Assembly: GCF_002794255.1 (NCBI RefSeq)
Contig: NZ_PGGW01000069.1
Coordinates: forward strand, 610,877 to 674,876
Direction of reading: 5' to 3'
Length of the DNA stretch: 64,000 nucleotides
From: Streptomyces carminius
GTDB lineage: Bacteria; Actinomycetota; Actinomycetes; Streptomycetales; Streptomycetaceae
Within the stretch, counting starts at the first letter, position 1. Each line of letters opens with the position of its first letter. The notes under the pieces were generated by a model. It was not told the DNA's origin and did no database searches. It worked only from the letters and a program-made list of their open reading frames with translations. Position numbers and translations under genes: made by a program. Positions 32,322 through 41,224 of the stretch are shown here, one piece after another.

Positions 32322-33592
32322 CTCGACCGCCTCCGGTGCCGGACGAGCATCACCAGCAGCGCCGCGAGGGCGGCCAGGAGCGCGGCACCCGCCGCCGCGA
32401 CGGCGGCGTAGCCGCCGTCACCGTCCCCGCCGCCGCCCTTCGCGCCCTTCCCGTCGTCCTCCGCCGGGGCCGGACCGGTGGCGTTCAGGAGCTCGACCAG
32501 GTCGGTGCCGCCGAAGTCGCGCGGATCGCCGCCGACGGCATGGGTGGCCAGCACCAGCTGGCCCAGGGCGGCCGGGCTGTCGTCGAACCTGTCCCACCGC
32601 GGGGCGTTCTCCGTCAGCCAGGCCAGGGACTTCTCCGCCGTCTCCCGCCGGTCGACCGCGGCCAGGGCGAGCACGGCGTCGGCGGTGTTGCCGTAGTCCG
32701 GCTGCGCCTCGGCGCCGGGCATGGCGGACAGCAGATGGCCGCCGTTCTCGCTCAGCACCCTCTCCAGGTAGGCGGCGCCGCCCGCGGCGGCCTCGGCCGG
32801 GGTGGGGGTGCCGTCCGCGCCGCACCGCGGGGGCTCGGCACCGGCGCCGCTTCCGCCGTCGTCCGGCTCGACGGTCAGGTCCCCGCCCAGCGCGGCCAGG
32901 ACGGCGGCGGCGGTGGCGTCGTCGTTGGCGTGCAGCCGGCCGTCCTCGGGCTGGAAGGCGAAGGCGCCGCGCTCGTCCGGCTCCGCCTCCTCGCAGCCGA
33001 GCCGGAAGCCCAGCAGGGCGTCGTAGGGCGAGTTGCGGTCCCCGGCCGAGAGCACCTTCGCCGGGTCCTCGTCCGCCGCCGCCAGGGCGCCGATCACCAC
33101 GGAGACGGAGTTGGCGTCGCTGGCGCCGCCGGGGTTGTAACCCCAGCCGCCGTCGTCGTTCTGGACCAGCCGCAGCCACTCCACCGCCCTGGTCACCCGC
33201 TCCTCGTGGCCGCCGAGCGCGGCCAGCGCCTGGACGGCGACGGCAGTGGCGTTGGTGTCGGCGGTGGTCTTGGAGGTGCACGGCTCGGCGGGGTCGGGAC
33301 GGTAGGAGGCGAAGGAACCGTCCTCGCACTGCTGCCCGGTCAGCCACTCCACCGCGCTCGCGGCGGGTTCCACTCCGGCCGTGTCCTGGGCCAGCAGGGC
33401 GACGGACTGGCGCCAGACGCCGTCGTACTGGGGGTCGCCCTTCCCGTACAGCGCGGCCGGCGGGTCCGGCCGCGCCGGGGCCGACGCGGACGGTGACTCG
33501 TCGGCGGACGCCGGAGTCCCGGCGGCCGCCGACGCGCAGAGCGCGGCGGAGACGGCCAGGACCGCGGCGGTGCGGCGCGGGGACAGTGGCAT
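32318..33592 (-). CDS. Exported, membrane-anchored alpha/alpha-barrel repeat protein (prenyltransferase/squalene-cyclase-like fold)
   Basis: A 424-residue protein from ATG 33592. The signal peptide (VLAVSAALCASAAAGTPASA) is followed by repeats of the terpene-cyclase/alpha-macroglobulin fold: EWLTGQQCEDGSFASY, EWLRLVQNDDGGWGYN, DTNATAVAVQALAAL, DANSVSVVIGALAAA, NDDATAAAVLAAL and YGNTADAVLALAAV. It ends with a Gly/Asp linker, a helix (AAAGAALLAALAALLVMLV) and RHRRRSR. No catalytic DxDD or prenyltransferase zinc site is apparent, and it is exported, so terpene chemistry is unlikely. Intrinsic factor and transcobalamin use the same barrel to hold B12. It is the first gene behind the cobalamin riboswitch. 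Confidence 0.85.
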   Translation of the reverse strand: MPLSPRRTAAVLAVSAALCASAAAGTPASADESPSASAPARPDPPAALYGKGDPQYDGVWRQSVALLAQDTAGVEPAASAVEWLTGQQCEDGSFASYRPDPAEPCTSKTTADTNATAVAVQALAALGGHEERVTRAVEWLRLVQNDDGGWGYNPGGASDANSVSVVIGALAAADEDPAKVLSAGDRNSPYDALLGFRLGCEEAEPDERGAFAFQPEDGRLHANDDATAAAVLAALGGDLTVEPDDGGSGAGAEPPRCGADGTPTPAEAAAGGAAYLERVLSENGGHLLSAMPGAEAQPDYGNTADAVLALAAVDRRETAEKSLAWLTENAPRWDRFDDSPAALGQLVLATHAVGGDPRDFGGTDLVELLNATGPAPAEDDGKGAKGGGGDGDGGYAAVAAAGAALLAALAALLVMLVRHRRRSR

Positions 33593-33734
33593 GGCGGTGT
33601 GGTGCCTTTCTCGTGGGCGACAGGCCGGACGCAACCGGGCACGGAAGCCGGCCGCGCTCGCCGCACGGGGCACACCGGGCTCGGCTCCGTATTCCTCGAC
33701 GGTGCCGGACCGGGGCCGCCGCCTCCACCCCGTG

Positions 33735-33888
33735 ACGGGTGCGTTCGACGGCTCCGGGAGCCTGCTCGTGCCCGGGCGGGTGCTCCGGCTCGTACGGCGG
33801 GACGGGATGTCCGCCGTGCTCACGGTTGCGGGTCAGCGCCGGATTCGCACCGGCTTCCCCCGTTCGGGCACATGACGTTCGTCGGGTC
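33735..33888 (-). promoter_or_regulatory. Cobalamin riboswitch
   Basis: Read on the minus strand, the core GGGAAGCCGGTGCGAATCC followed by GGCGCTGACCCGCAACCGT runs from about 33858 to 33822. The B12 box (GAGCCGGAGCACCCGCC) lies at 33791-33775. These are the hallmark blocks of the AdoCbl riboswitch class. The switch ends about 140 bases before the barrel-gene start and would shut down the operon when cobalamin is abundant. A TAGAGT element at 33894-33889 is a plausible -10. No clear -35 was seen. Outer boundaries are approximate. Confidence 0.95.
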
Positions 33889-34337
33889 ACTCTAACGGGC
33901 GGACGCGGGATTCCCCGAGGCTGGGAGCGGGATCACATCCGGGGCGCGCCCGGCCGCGACGCGGGGAGGGGGCGCCGGGCGGCGCGTCCGCGAGAGCGTG
34001 TCCGCGGGCGGCCGGACCGGTGGCCGGACCGGTGGCCGGAAGGCGGCCGAAACGCGGACCGGCGCGCGTGACGACGTTTCCGTTCCGTTCTGTCCCGCGG
34101 GCGGGGCGGTGAATTCCCGGAAGTCCGCCGGTGGTTCATTGACGCCCGCGGTGTCGGTGCGTCACCCTTCCGCGCTCCGGTGCCGACCGGGGCGCGGACG
34201 GCCGGGCCGTGGAGGTGTATGCGCAGGTGGCGGCGGGTGGACGGGGAGCGGATCGATTTTCGGCCAGGGTTTTCCGGCGCTGGTGCGGAATTCCTGTGGC
34301 AGGCGGGTGAAAGCCGGTGGAAACCTCCGGCACTTTC

Positions 34338-34366
34338 TTGACGTGGCCATGCCTTGCGGATAGAAG
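34338..34366 (+). promoter_or_regulatory. Candidate promoter of the amidase gene
   Basis: TTGACG (34338-34343), a 17-base spacer and TAGAAG (34361-34366) fit a housekeeping-type promoter, with about 60 bases of leader before the ATG. Bases 33900-34337 upstream hold no gene that I can support. Stretches there are less GC-rich than the surroundings. Confidence 0.45.
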
Positions 34367-34436
34367 TTCCTGCCGACCACGGGCGTGAGCGAGCAGCCAC
34401 TGCTCACCCCCGCGCACATGCCCACCGGGAGGAAGA

Positions 34437-36077
34437 ATGCCCAGACGTCCCACGGCCCGGCGGTGGCCGGGAGCGCCCGTCCTCGGCGCCCTGGCCACCG
34501 CGGCGCTGCTCGCCATGGCACCCCCGGCGGGCGCCGCCCCGGCGGACTCCGCCGGAGGTGCCCCGCACGCCCCGGTGAGCCGGGCCTTCGACCGCGCCGC
34601 CGAGGAGTACCAGGTCCCACGGGACCTGCTGGTCGCGGTCGGCTACGGGGAGACCCGCCTCGACGGCCACGGCGGCGAGCCCAGCCACGCGAACGGCTAC
34701 GGGGTGATGCACCTGACCGACAACCCCGTGCACCGCACCCTGGCGGAGGCCGCCGTACTGACCGGCGAATCCGAGGCCGAACTGCGCGAGGACACCGCGG
34801 CCAACGTCCGCGGCGCCGCCGCCGTACTGCGCTCCTACGCCGACGAACTGGACCTGGACGCCGCCGAACGCCGTGACGCGGGCGCCTGGTACCCGGCGGT
34901 GGCCCGCTACGGCGGCGCCTCCGATCCCGGTACGGCCCGGCTGTACGCCGACGCCGTCTACGAATTCCTCTCCGCCGGCTTCAGCGCGCTCACCCCGGAG
35001 GGCGAACGGGTCACCGTGGGGCCGCGCGAGGCCGAGCCCGAGCGGGGCCGCTACGCGGAGGTCCGCCCGGCCGCCGGTCCCGTGCCCTCCGCCGCCCGCC
35101 CGGCGGACGCCCCGGACGCCCCGACCACCCCCGACACCACGGCCCTCCTCAGCGCCGACTACCCGCCCGCGCGCTGGGCGGCGGCCCACCCGGACAACTA
35201 CGCCGCCGGCCGCTCGGCGCCGATCACCCATGTCGTCGTCCATGTCACCCAGGGCACGTACGCCGGGACCATCTCCTGGTTCCGGAACCCCGAGGCCGAG
35301 GTCAGCGCCCACTACGTGGTCCGCTCCTCCGACGGCGAGGTCACCCAGACGGTCCGCGACCGCGACACCGCCTGGCACGCCCGGTCGGGGAACCCCTACT
35401 CCGTCGGCATCGAGCACGAGGGCTACGTCGACGACCCGGCGTGGTTCACCGACGCGATGTACCGCTCCTCGGCCGCGCTCACCCGCCATCTGACCGACCG
35501 CTACGACATCCCCCGGGACCGGGCCCACATCGTCGGCCACCACGAGGTGCCCGGCAACACCCACACCGACCCCGGCCCCAACTGGGACTGGAACCGCTAC
35601 ATGCGGCTGGTCCGCGACGACGGCGCCGCCGCCCCCGCCCGGCTGAGCTTCGGTTCCTACGACACCCTGCGGTCCGGCTCCACCGGCGAACAGGTGCGGG
35701 CCGCCCAGCAGCTGCTGGACGACCACGGCTTCGACCCGGGGGAGGCGGACGGCGTGTTCGGCCCCGTCACCGCCGCCGCCGTACGGGCCTTCCAGGCCAA
35801 CCGCGGACTGACCGCCGACGGCGTCGTCGGCCCCCGCACCTGGACGGCCCTGCTGTCGGCCGGGGCCACGCCCACCCTGCGGCAGGGCGCCTCCGGCCCG
35901 GCCGTCGAGCGGCTCCAGCGCGCGCTGACCGCCGCCCTCGGCCGCACCGTGGACATCGACGGCGTCTTCGGGCCGCTCACCGCCGCCGCCGTCCGCGACT
36001 ACCAGCGCGGCCGCGGACTGGCCGTGGACGGCACCGTCGGCCCCCGCACCTGGGAGGCCCTGCAGACGGGCAGGTGA
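34437..36077 (+). CDS. Secreted N-acetylmuramoyl-L-alanine amidase with two peptidoglycan-binding domains
   Basis: A 546-residue protein from ATG 34437, behind GGGAGGAAG. The signal peptide spans about 1-33 (VLGALATAALLAMAPPAGA). Residues about 45-190 resemble a lysozyme/transglycosylase-like helical domain (LLVAVGYGETRLDG, ANGYGVMHLTDNP). An Amidase_2 domain (about 240-395) has zinc ligands in THVVVHVTQGT, GIEHEGYVDD and GHHEVPGNTHTDPGPNWDW. Two PG_binding_1 repeats end it (LRSGSTGEQVRAAQQLLDDH and LRQGASGPAVERLQRAL). It cleaves the peptide from the glycan and is probably involved in growth or sporulation wall turnover. Divergent from the B12 operon. Confidence 0.94.
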   Translation: MPRRPTARRWPGAPVLGALATAALLAMAPPAGAAPADSAGGAPHAPVSRAFDRAAEEYQVPRDLLVAVGYGETRLDGHGGEPSHANGYGVMHLTDNPVHRTLAEAAVLTGESEAELREDTAANVRGAAAVLRSYADELDLDAAERRDAGAWYPAVARYGGASDPGTARLYADAVYEFLSAGFSALTPEGERVTVGPREAEPERGRYAEVRPAAGPVPSAARPADAPDAPTTPDTTALLSADYPPARWAAAHPDNYAAGRSAPITHVVVHVTQGTYAGTISWFRNPEAEVSAHYVVRSSDGEVTQTVRDRDTAWHARSGNPYSVGIEHEGYVDDPAWFTDAMYRSSAALTRHLTDRYDIPRDRAHIVGHHEVPGNTHTDPGPNWDWNRYMRLVRDDGAAAPARLSFGSYDTLRSGSTGEQVRAAQQLLDDHGFDPGEADGVFGPVTAAAVRAFQANRGLTADGVVGPRTWTALLSAGATPTLRQGASGPAVERLQRALTAALGRTVDIDGVFGPLTAAAVRDYQRGRGLAVDGTVGPRTWEALQTGR

Positions 36078-36093
36078 CCTGGCGCGCGCTCCG

Positions 36094-36129
36094 GCCGGCC
36101 CGCGCCGCCGCACGGCGGCGCGGGCCGGC
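36094..36129 (+). terminator. Terminator after the amidase gene, perfect 17-bp stem
   Basis: GCCGGCCCGCGCCGCCG (36094-36110) pairs perfectly with 36113-36129 with only CA between, so the apical pairs must open. It isolates the SapB operon from readthrough. Confidence 0.8.
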
Positions 36130-36176
36130 GCCGTTCCGCGGCCCCGGTGCCGACTCCCTTCCCGCCGGCCTCGGTT

Positions 36177-36206
36177 ACTCGTGAGTTCTTCACAGCCGAC
36201 TCGTGA
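36177..36206 (+). promoter_or_regulatory. Direct repeats upstream of amfT, candidate AmfR (RamR) operator
   Basis: ACTCGTGA occurs at 36177-36184 and again at 36199-36206, exactly 22 bases apart (two helical turns). Each copy is followed by a partially symmetric TCACAG or TGTGAC. The repeats lie 117-146 bases before the amfT start. RamR/AmfR orthologues activate this promoter by binding directly repeated sites, so position and spacing fit. The exact consensus match is not claimed. Confidence 0.5.
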
Positions 36207-36322
36207 CAGCTGTGACTGTTGCGCCCTCCGGCCCCGTGGAAGAGTCGAAGTCAGTCGCCGCCGGTGAAGCCGGACGGACCGACCGGGCAAGCCGACCGGA
36301 CGAGACGGACGAAGGAGATGAG

Positions 36323-39040
36323 ATGAGCAAGGGGTACGCCGTCTTCTGCGACGCGGACCGTCGTTTCTACGACGCCCCTCACCGCATCTCCGACGACAAC
36401 GGCCGCGCCGGCGGCTACGAGACCGCCCGCCGCCCCGTTCCCGAGGGCTGGCAGAGCCACCGCTCCGGGGACTGGCTGGCCTTCCGCCCGCTGGACGCGA
36501 AGCTCCCCTACCAGGGCTGGAAGATCCACGTCTCCGCCTGCCTGGACAACGCCGAGCGGATCGCGGAGAAGGTCTGGGACTACTGCGTGCCCCGCGGCAT
36601 CGCCTTCAAGTTCGTGCCCAGCCGCTACCTGCTGCACAACCGCAACGCCAAGTACGCCGAGCGGGCCGGCAGCGGGAAGTTCGTCACCGTCTACCCGGCC
36701 GACGACGAGCAGTGCCGCACCATCGCCGAGGACCTGGACGAGCTGCTGGCCGGCGAGCCGGGCCCGTACATCCTCAGCGACCTGCGCTGGGGGAACGGCC
36801 CGGTGTACCTGCGCTACGGCAGCTTCACCGAACGGCACTGCTACGGCGCGGACGGCGAGCTGCGGCCCGCCGTCGAGGACGCCGGGGGCCGGCTGGTGCC
36901 CGACCGCCGGGAGCCGTCCTTCCACGTCCCGGACTGGATCACCCTGCCCGACTTCCTGGGGCCGCACCTGGCGGCGCGCAACGCCACGAAGCTCGGCTCC
37001 ATCCCGTACCGCATCGAGAAGGCCCTGCACTTCTCCAACGGCGGCGGCGTCTACGTCGGCACCGACACCCGCACCGGCGAGAAGGTCGTCCTCAAGGAGG
37101 GCCGCCCGCACGCCGGCCTGGCCGCCGACGGAGCCGACGCGGTGACCCGGCTGCGGCGCGAGAAGGAGGCCCTGGAGCAGCTCTCCGGACTGCCCTGCAC
37201 CCCCGAGGTGCGCGACTGGTTCAGCCTGGGCGACCACTGGTTCCTGGTGCTCCAGTACATCGAGGGCAAGCCGCTCAACGGCTTCTTCGCCCGCCGCCAC
37301 CCGCTGATCGAGGCCGATCCGGGACCCGAGCGGCTCGCCGAGTACACCGGCTGGGCGCTGCGCATGCACCGGCTGGTGGAGGAGGCCGTCGAGGCCATCC
37401 ACGGGCGCGGCATCGTCTTCAACGACCTGCACCTGTTCAACATCATGGTCGCCGAGGACGAGTCCTCTGTGGTGCTGCTGGACTTCGAGGCCGCCGCCCA
37501 CATCGACGAGGGCCGCCGCCAGACCGTCGCCAACCCCGGCTTCGTCGCCCCGGCCGACCGCAGGGGCTTCGACGTGGACCGCTACGCCCTGGCCTGTCTG
37601 CGCATCGCCCTCTTCCTCCCGCTCACCAGCCTGTTCGCGGTGGACCGGGGCAAGGCCGCGCACCTGGCCCGGATCGCGGCCCGGGAGTTCCCCGTACCGC
37701 GCGAGTTCCTCGATACGGCCGTCGAGGAGATAACCCGGGGGTGGCCGGGCCCGGAACCCGTCGGGGCCGCTCCGGACGGCGCGGCCGGGGAAGCGGCTCG
37801 GGAAACGGTCCAGGAGGGGACGGCGGGTGCCACCGCGGACGGCCCCGGGGAGGACTACCTCCCCGTGCACCCCGCCGACTGGCCGCGCAGCCGCGACTCG
37901 ATGGTCCGCGCCGTGCTCGCCTCGGCCACCCCCGAGCGCACCGACCGGCTGTTCCCCGGCGACATCGCCCAGTTCGCCCCCGGCGGCGGCGTCTGCCTCG
38001 CCCACGGCGCGGCCGGCGTGCTCTACGCCCTGTCCGAGACCGGCGCCGAGCGGCCCGCCCAGGCCGAGGAGTGGCTGCTGCGGCAGACCGAGCAGCCGGC
38101 CTCCGGCACCCCGCTGGGCTTCTACGACGGCCTGTCCGGCGTCGCCTGGGCCCTGGAGCGGTTCGGGCACCCCGACCGCGCCCTGAAACTCGCCGAGACG
38201 GTCGTCGGCCAGCCCTGGGCGGACATCGCCCCCGACCTGCACAGTGGCCTGGCCGGCATCGGCCTGGCCCTGGACTCCCTGGCCGCCGCCACCGGCGAGA
38301 GCGCCCTGCACGACGCGGCCCTGCGCTGCGCCCGGCTCGTCGCCGACAAGGCCGAACGGAGCGGACCGCGGAAACTGCCCGTCACCAAGGGCTCTCCCCG
38401 CGCCGGACTGCTGTACGGCTCGGCCGGCCAGGCCCTGCTCTTCCTGCGGCTGTACGAGCGCACCGGCGACAGCGCACTGCTGGACCTCGCCGCCGAAGCA
38501 CTCCGCCGCGACCTGGACTGCTGCGTCACGGGCATCGGCGGCGGACTCCAGGTCGACGAGGGCTGGCGCACCATGCCCTACCTGGGCGCCGGCAGCGTCG
38601 GCATCGGCATGGTGCTGGACGACTACGCCGCCCACCGCACCGACGAGCGGTTCGAACAGGCGCGGCGCGACATCGTCAGGGCGGCCCAGGCGAAGTTCTA
38701 CGCCCAGCCCGCGCTGTTCCGCGGCGCGGCCGGCATGGTCCTGCACCTGGCCCGCACCACGGTCGGGGGTCCCGGCACCCAGGACGCCGACCTGCGCCGC
38801 CAGATCGACTCGATGACCTGGGGGGCCGTGCCCTACCGAGGACAACTGGCCTTCCCCGGCGAGCAGATGATGCGTCTGTCGATGGACCTGGCGACCGGGA
38901 CCGCCGGATGCCTGCTCGCCCTGGGCGCCGCGCTGCACGACACACCCGCGCGGCTGCCCTTCCTCCCGCCGCTTCGGCGGCCCCAGAGCCGGTCCTCCGC
39001 GAGGGGGACCGTGAAAGAAAATCCCGTCCCCACGGAATGA
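36323..39040 (+). CDS. amfT: Class III lanthipeptide synthetase (LanKC) of the SapB/AmfS morphogen
   Basis: A 905-residue protein from ATG 36323, behind GAAGGAGATGAG. The N-terminal lyase-like domain (about 1-220) is followed by a kinase domain with Lys258 (VVLKEG), the catalytic loop FNDLHLFN (D368, N373) and DFE at 387. The C-terminal cyclase-like toroid (from about 540) shows GFYDGLSGVAWALE, LHSGLAGIGLAL and LFRGAAGMVLHLA. The Cys-Cys-His zinc ligands of LanC are absent, as expected for class III. It phosphorylates Ser in the AmfS precursor, eliminates phosphate and cyclises to lanthionine/labionin rings. Equivalent to RamC. The 12-base gap to amfS implies co-transcription. Confidence 0.97.
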   Translation: MSKGYAVFCDADRRFYDAPHRISDDNGRAGGYETARRPVPEGWQSHRSGDWLAFRPLDAKLPYQGWKIHVSACLDNAERIAEKVWDYCVPRGIAFKFVPSRYLLHNRNAKYAERAGSGKFVTVYPADDEQCRTIAEDLDELLAGEPGPYILSDLRWGNGPVYLRYGSFTERHCYGADGELRPAVEDAGGRLVPDRREPSFHVPDWITLPDFLGPHLAARNATKLGSIPYRIEKALHFSNGGGVYVGTDTRTGEKVVLKEGRPHAGLAADGADAVTRLRREKEALEQLSGLPCTPEVRDWFSLGDHWFLVLQYIEGKPLNGFFARRHPLIEADPGPERLAEYTGWALRMHRLVEEAVEAIHGRGIVFNDLHLFNIMVAEDESSVVLLDFEAAAHIDEGRRQTVANPGFVAPADRRGFDVDRYALACLRIALFLPLTSLFAVDRGKAAHLARIAAREFPVPREFLDTAVEEITRGWPGPEPVGAAPDGAAGEAARETVQEGTAGATADGPGEDYLPVHPADWPRSRDSMVRAVLASATPERTDRLFPGDIAQFAPGGGVCLAHGAAGVLYALSETGAERPAQAEEWLLRQTEQPASGTPLGFYDGLSGVAWALERFGHPDRALKLAETVVGQPWADIAPDLHSGLAGIGLALDSLAAATGESALHDAALRCARLVADKAERSGPRKLPVTKGSPRAGLLYGSAGQALLFLRLYERTGDSALLDLAAEALRRDLDCCVTGIGGGLQVDEGWRTMPYLGAGSVGIGMVLDDYAAHRTDERFEQARRDIVRAAQAKFYAQPALFRGAAGMVLHLARTTVGGPGTQDADLRRQIDSMTWGAVPYRGQLAFPGEQMMRLSMDLATGTAGCLLALGAALHDTPARLPFLPPLRRPQSRSSARGTVKENPVPTE

Positions 39041-39052
39041 AAGGAAAGAAAA

Positions 39053-39175
39053 ATGACCCTTCTCGACCTGCAGACCATGGAGACCCCCGCCGAGGACGAG
39101 TTCACCGGTGGCGGCAGCCGCGCCAGCCTGCTGCTGTGCGGCGACAGCTCCCTGAGCGTCACCACCTGCGACTGA
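39053..39175 (+). CDS. amfS: AmfS/RamS, precursor of the SapB-type lanthipeptide morphogen
   Basis: A 40-residue peptide from ATG 39053, with AAAGGAAAG upstream. The leader MTLLDLQTMETPAEDEF contains the LLDLQ recognition helix of class III leaders. The core region, beginning near GGSRASLLLCGD, matches SapB closely. Two S-x2-S-x3-C motifs are present (S22/S25/C29 and S32/S35/C39), each giving one ring after dehydration. SapB is a surfactant that lets aerial hyphae break surface tension. The last residues are SVTTCD where SapB has SITTCN, so the mature peptide differs slightly and gains a C-terminal Asp. Confidence 0.97.
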   Translation: MTLLDLQTMETPAEDEFTGGGSRASLLLCGDSSLSVTTCD

Positions 39176-39188
39176 CCTTTTCGGGGCA

Positions 39189-39258
39189 CGCGGTGACGAC
39201 ACCGCGACCGTGAAACGGCAGCGCGCGGTCCCGGGCGGTCACAACGCCCGGGGCCGCG
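39189..39258 (+). terminator. Tandem hairpins between amfS and amfB, probable attenuator
   Basis: Hairpin 1: CGCGGTG (39189-39195) with CACCGCG (39200-39206). Hairpin 2: CGCGGTCCCGGGCG (39224-39237) with 39245-39258, 14 bp including one G-T pair and a 7-base loop. They lie in the 177-base gap after the prepeptide gene. Partial termination here would give more amfT-amfS mRNA than transporter mRNA. Confidence 0.7.
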
Positions 39259-39352
39259 TCGCCGTATCCGGAGGTTACCCCCCGCCCAGCTCCCCGTACC
39301 CCCGCGGGCGCGGCAGCACCGCGCCGCTTCCGGAGGCGAGGACCCACCGCCC

Positions 39353-41224
39353 ATGGCAACCCAGCCCACCGACCGCGAAGCCGGCGGCGCGCCGGAGCGG
39401 TCCCCGCACGGCGGCCCGTCCGAGGACCGGCCCGGGAGCCCGCCGGTACGCACCGGCCGGGACGCCGACCGCCTCCTGCTGGGCGCGCTCCGCCACAGCG
39501 CGGGCCGCACCACGGCGATCTGCCTGCTGAGCTGTGCCTCCGCCGCGGCGGCCGTCGCCCTGCCCGCCGTACTCGGCCGCACCCTCGATCTGGCGCTGGA
39601 CTCCGGCGACGGCCCGGACGGCGGCGCCGGACTGCCCCGCTGGCTGGCGCTGTGCGCGCTGCTGGTCGCCGCCGAGGTGCTGTGCGACGCGGCGACCGCC
39701 TATCTCACCGGGGTCACCGGTGCCCGCTCCACCGCCTGGCTGCGCCGCCGCGGCCTGGGCCACCTGCTGTCCGTGGGCCCCCACCGGGCGGCCCGCTTCA
39801 CCTCCGGCGACCTGGTGACCCGGCTGGCGGGCAACGCCGCCGAGGCCGGCCACGCCCCCGCCACCGCCGCCGGCGCGTTCGCCGCCCTGGTCACCCCGCT
39901 CGGTGCCCTGGCGGCCCTGCTGCTCATCGACCCCTGGCTGGCCGCGGCCTTCTGCGCCGGGGTGCCCCTGCTGGTGCTGCTGCTGCGCGCCTTCGCCCGC
40001 AGCTCCTCCGAGAGCGTCTCGCACTACCAGCGCGTCCAGGGCCGGATCGCCGCCCATCTGGTCGAGGCGCTCGCGGGCGCCCGTACGGTGGCCGCCGCCG
40101 GCACCGCCGGGCGCGAACGCGCCCGCGTCCTGGCCCCGCTGCCCGAACTGAGCGGCCAGGGAAGGCGGATGTGGCAGGTGTACGGGCGGGCCGTCGTCGG
40201 CAGCGGCGTACTGGTGCCCCTGCTGACGGCCGCCGTCCTGGCGGTGGGCGGCGTCCGGCTGGCCGCCGGGGCGGTGAGCGTCGGCGAACTGCTGGCCGCG
40301 TCCCGCTACGCGTCCCTGGCCGCCGGGATCGGCGGGATCACCACCCAGCTCAGTTCCCTGGTGCGCAGCCGCGCCGCCGCCCGCCGCGCCGCCGAACTGC
40401 TGGCGGTGCCCCCGGTGGAGCACGGCGGCCGGTCGCTGCCGCCGGACGGCACCGGACGGCTGGAACTGCGCGGCGTCACCGCCGTGCGCGGCGGACGGAC
40501 GGTGCTGCGGGACGTGGACCTGACCGTCCCCGGCGGCACCACAGTGGCCGTGGTGGGCGCCTCCGGGTCGGGCAAGTCCACCCTGGCCGCGCTCGCCGGG
40601 CGGCTGGCCGACCCCGACGAGGGCGAGGTGCTGCTGGACGGGGTCCCGCTGGCCGGCCTCGACCCCGGGGTGCTGCGCCGGGAGGTCGGCTACGCCTTCG
40701 AGCGGCCCGCGCTGTTCGGCGCGACCGTCGGCGAGGCCATCGGCTTCGGCCCGCGCGAGGTGGACGACCGCGCCGTGGCCCGGGCCGCGAGGGCGGCCAG
40801 CGCGGACGTCTTCGTGAACCGGCTGCCCGCCGGGTACGGCACCGCGCTGGCGGACGCGCCGCTGTCGGGCGGCGAGTTCCAGCGCCTGGGCCTGGCCCGG
40901 GCGTTCGCCCACGCGGGGCGGCTGCTGATCCTGGACGACGCCACCTCCAGCCTGGACAGCGTCACCGAGCTCCAGGTGGGCCGGGCGCTGACCCGCGAGG
41001 TGCGGGCGGGCACCCGGCTGCTCGTCGCGCACCGGGTCTCCTCCGCGGCCCGCGCCGATCTGGTGGCCTGGCTGGCGGACGGCCGGGTGCGGGCCGTGGG
41101 CCCGCACGAGGCGCTGTGGGAGATCCCGGAGTACCGGGCGGTGTTCGCCGCCGGGGAAGCGGACGCGGACGGCGCGGCGGCGGACCCGGCGGGCACGGCG
41201 GCGGCCGGGGAGGGAGCCCGGTGA
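39353..41224 (+). CDS. amfB: ABC exporter subunit of the SapB cluster (AmfB/RamA-like)
   Basis: A 623-residue half-transporter from ATG 39353. Six membrane helices span about 40-310. The ATPase domain has Walker A GASGSGKST, signature LSGGEFQRL and H-loop LLVAHRVS. Two positions are non-canonical. The Q-loop reads YAFERPALF (Glu where Gln is usual), and Walker B is LLILDDATSSLD, with Asp where the catalytic Glu should be. It probably forms a heterodimer with the next protein, in which only one composite site hydrolyses ATP. Role: export of the modified morphogen. It overlaps the next gene by 4 bases (GTGA). Confidence 0.92.
   Translation: MATQPTDREAGGAPERSPHGGPSEDRPGSPPVRTGRDADRLLLGALRHSAGRTTAICLLSCASAAAAVALPAVLGRTLDLALDSGDGPDGGAGLPRWLALCALLVAAEVLCDAATAYLTGVTGARSTAWLRRRGLGHLLSVGPHRAARFTSGDLVTRLAGNAAEAGHAPATAAGAFAALVTPLGALAALLLIDPWLAAAFCAGVPLLVLLLRAFARSSSESVSHYQRVQGRIAAHLVEALAGARTVAAAGTAGRERARVLAPLPELSGQGRRMWQVYGRAVVGSGVLVPLLTAAVLAVGGVRLAAGAVSVGELLAASRYASLAAGIGGITTQLSSLVRSRAAARRAAELLAVPPVEHGGRSLPPDGTGRLELRGVTAVRGGRTVLRDVDLTVPGGTTVAVVGASGSGKSTLAALAGRLADPDEGEVLLDGVPLAGLDPGVLRREVGYAFERPALFGATVGEAIGFGPREVDDRAVARAARAASADVFVNRLPAGYGTALADAPLSGGEFQRLGLARAFAHAGRLLILDDATSSLDSVTELQVGRALTREVRAGTRLLVAHRVSSAARADLVAWLADGRVRAVGPHEALWEIPEYRAVFAAGEADADGAAADPAGTAAAGEGAR

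Noticed and set aside
34200..34436. Possible ydaO (c-di-AMP) riboswitch before the wall amidase gene
   Set aside because: Wall-hydrolase genes in Streptomyces often carry this riboswitch and a GGGTGAA stretch is present. The hallmark 3' blocks (CAGCTAACC-type) are absent.
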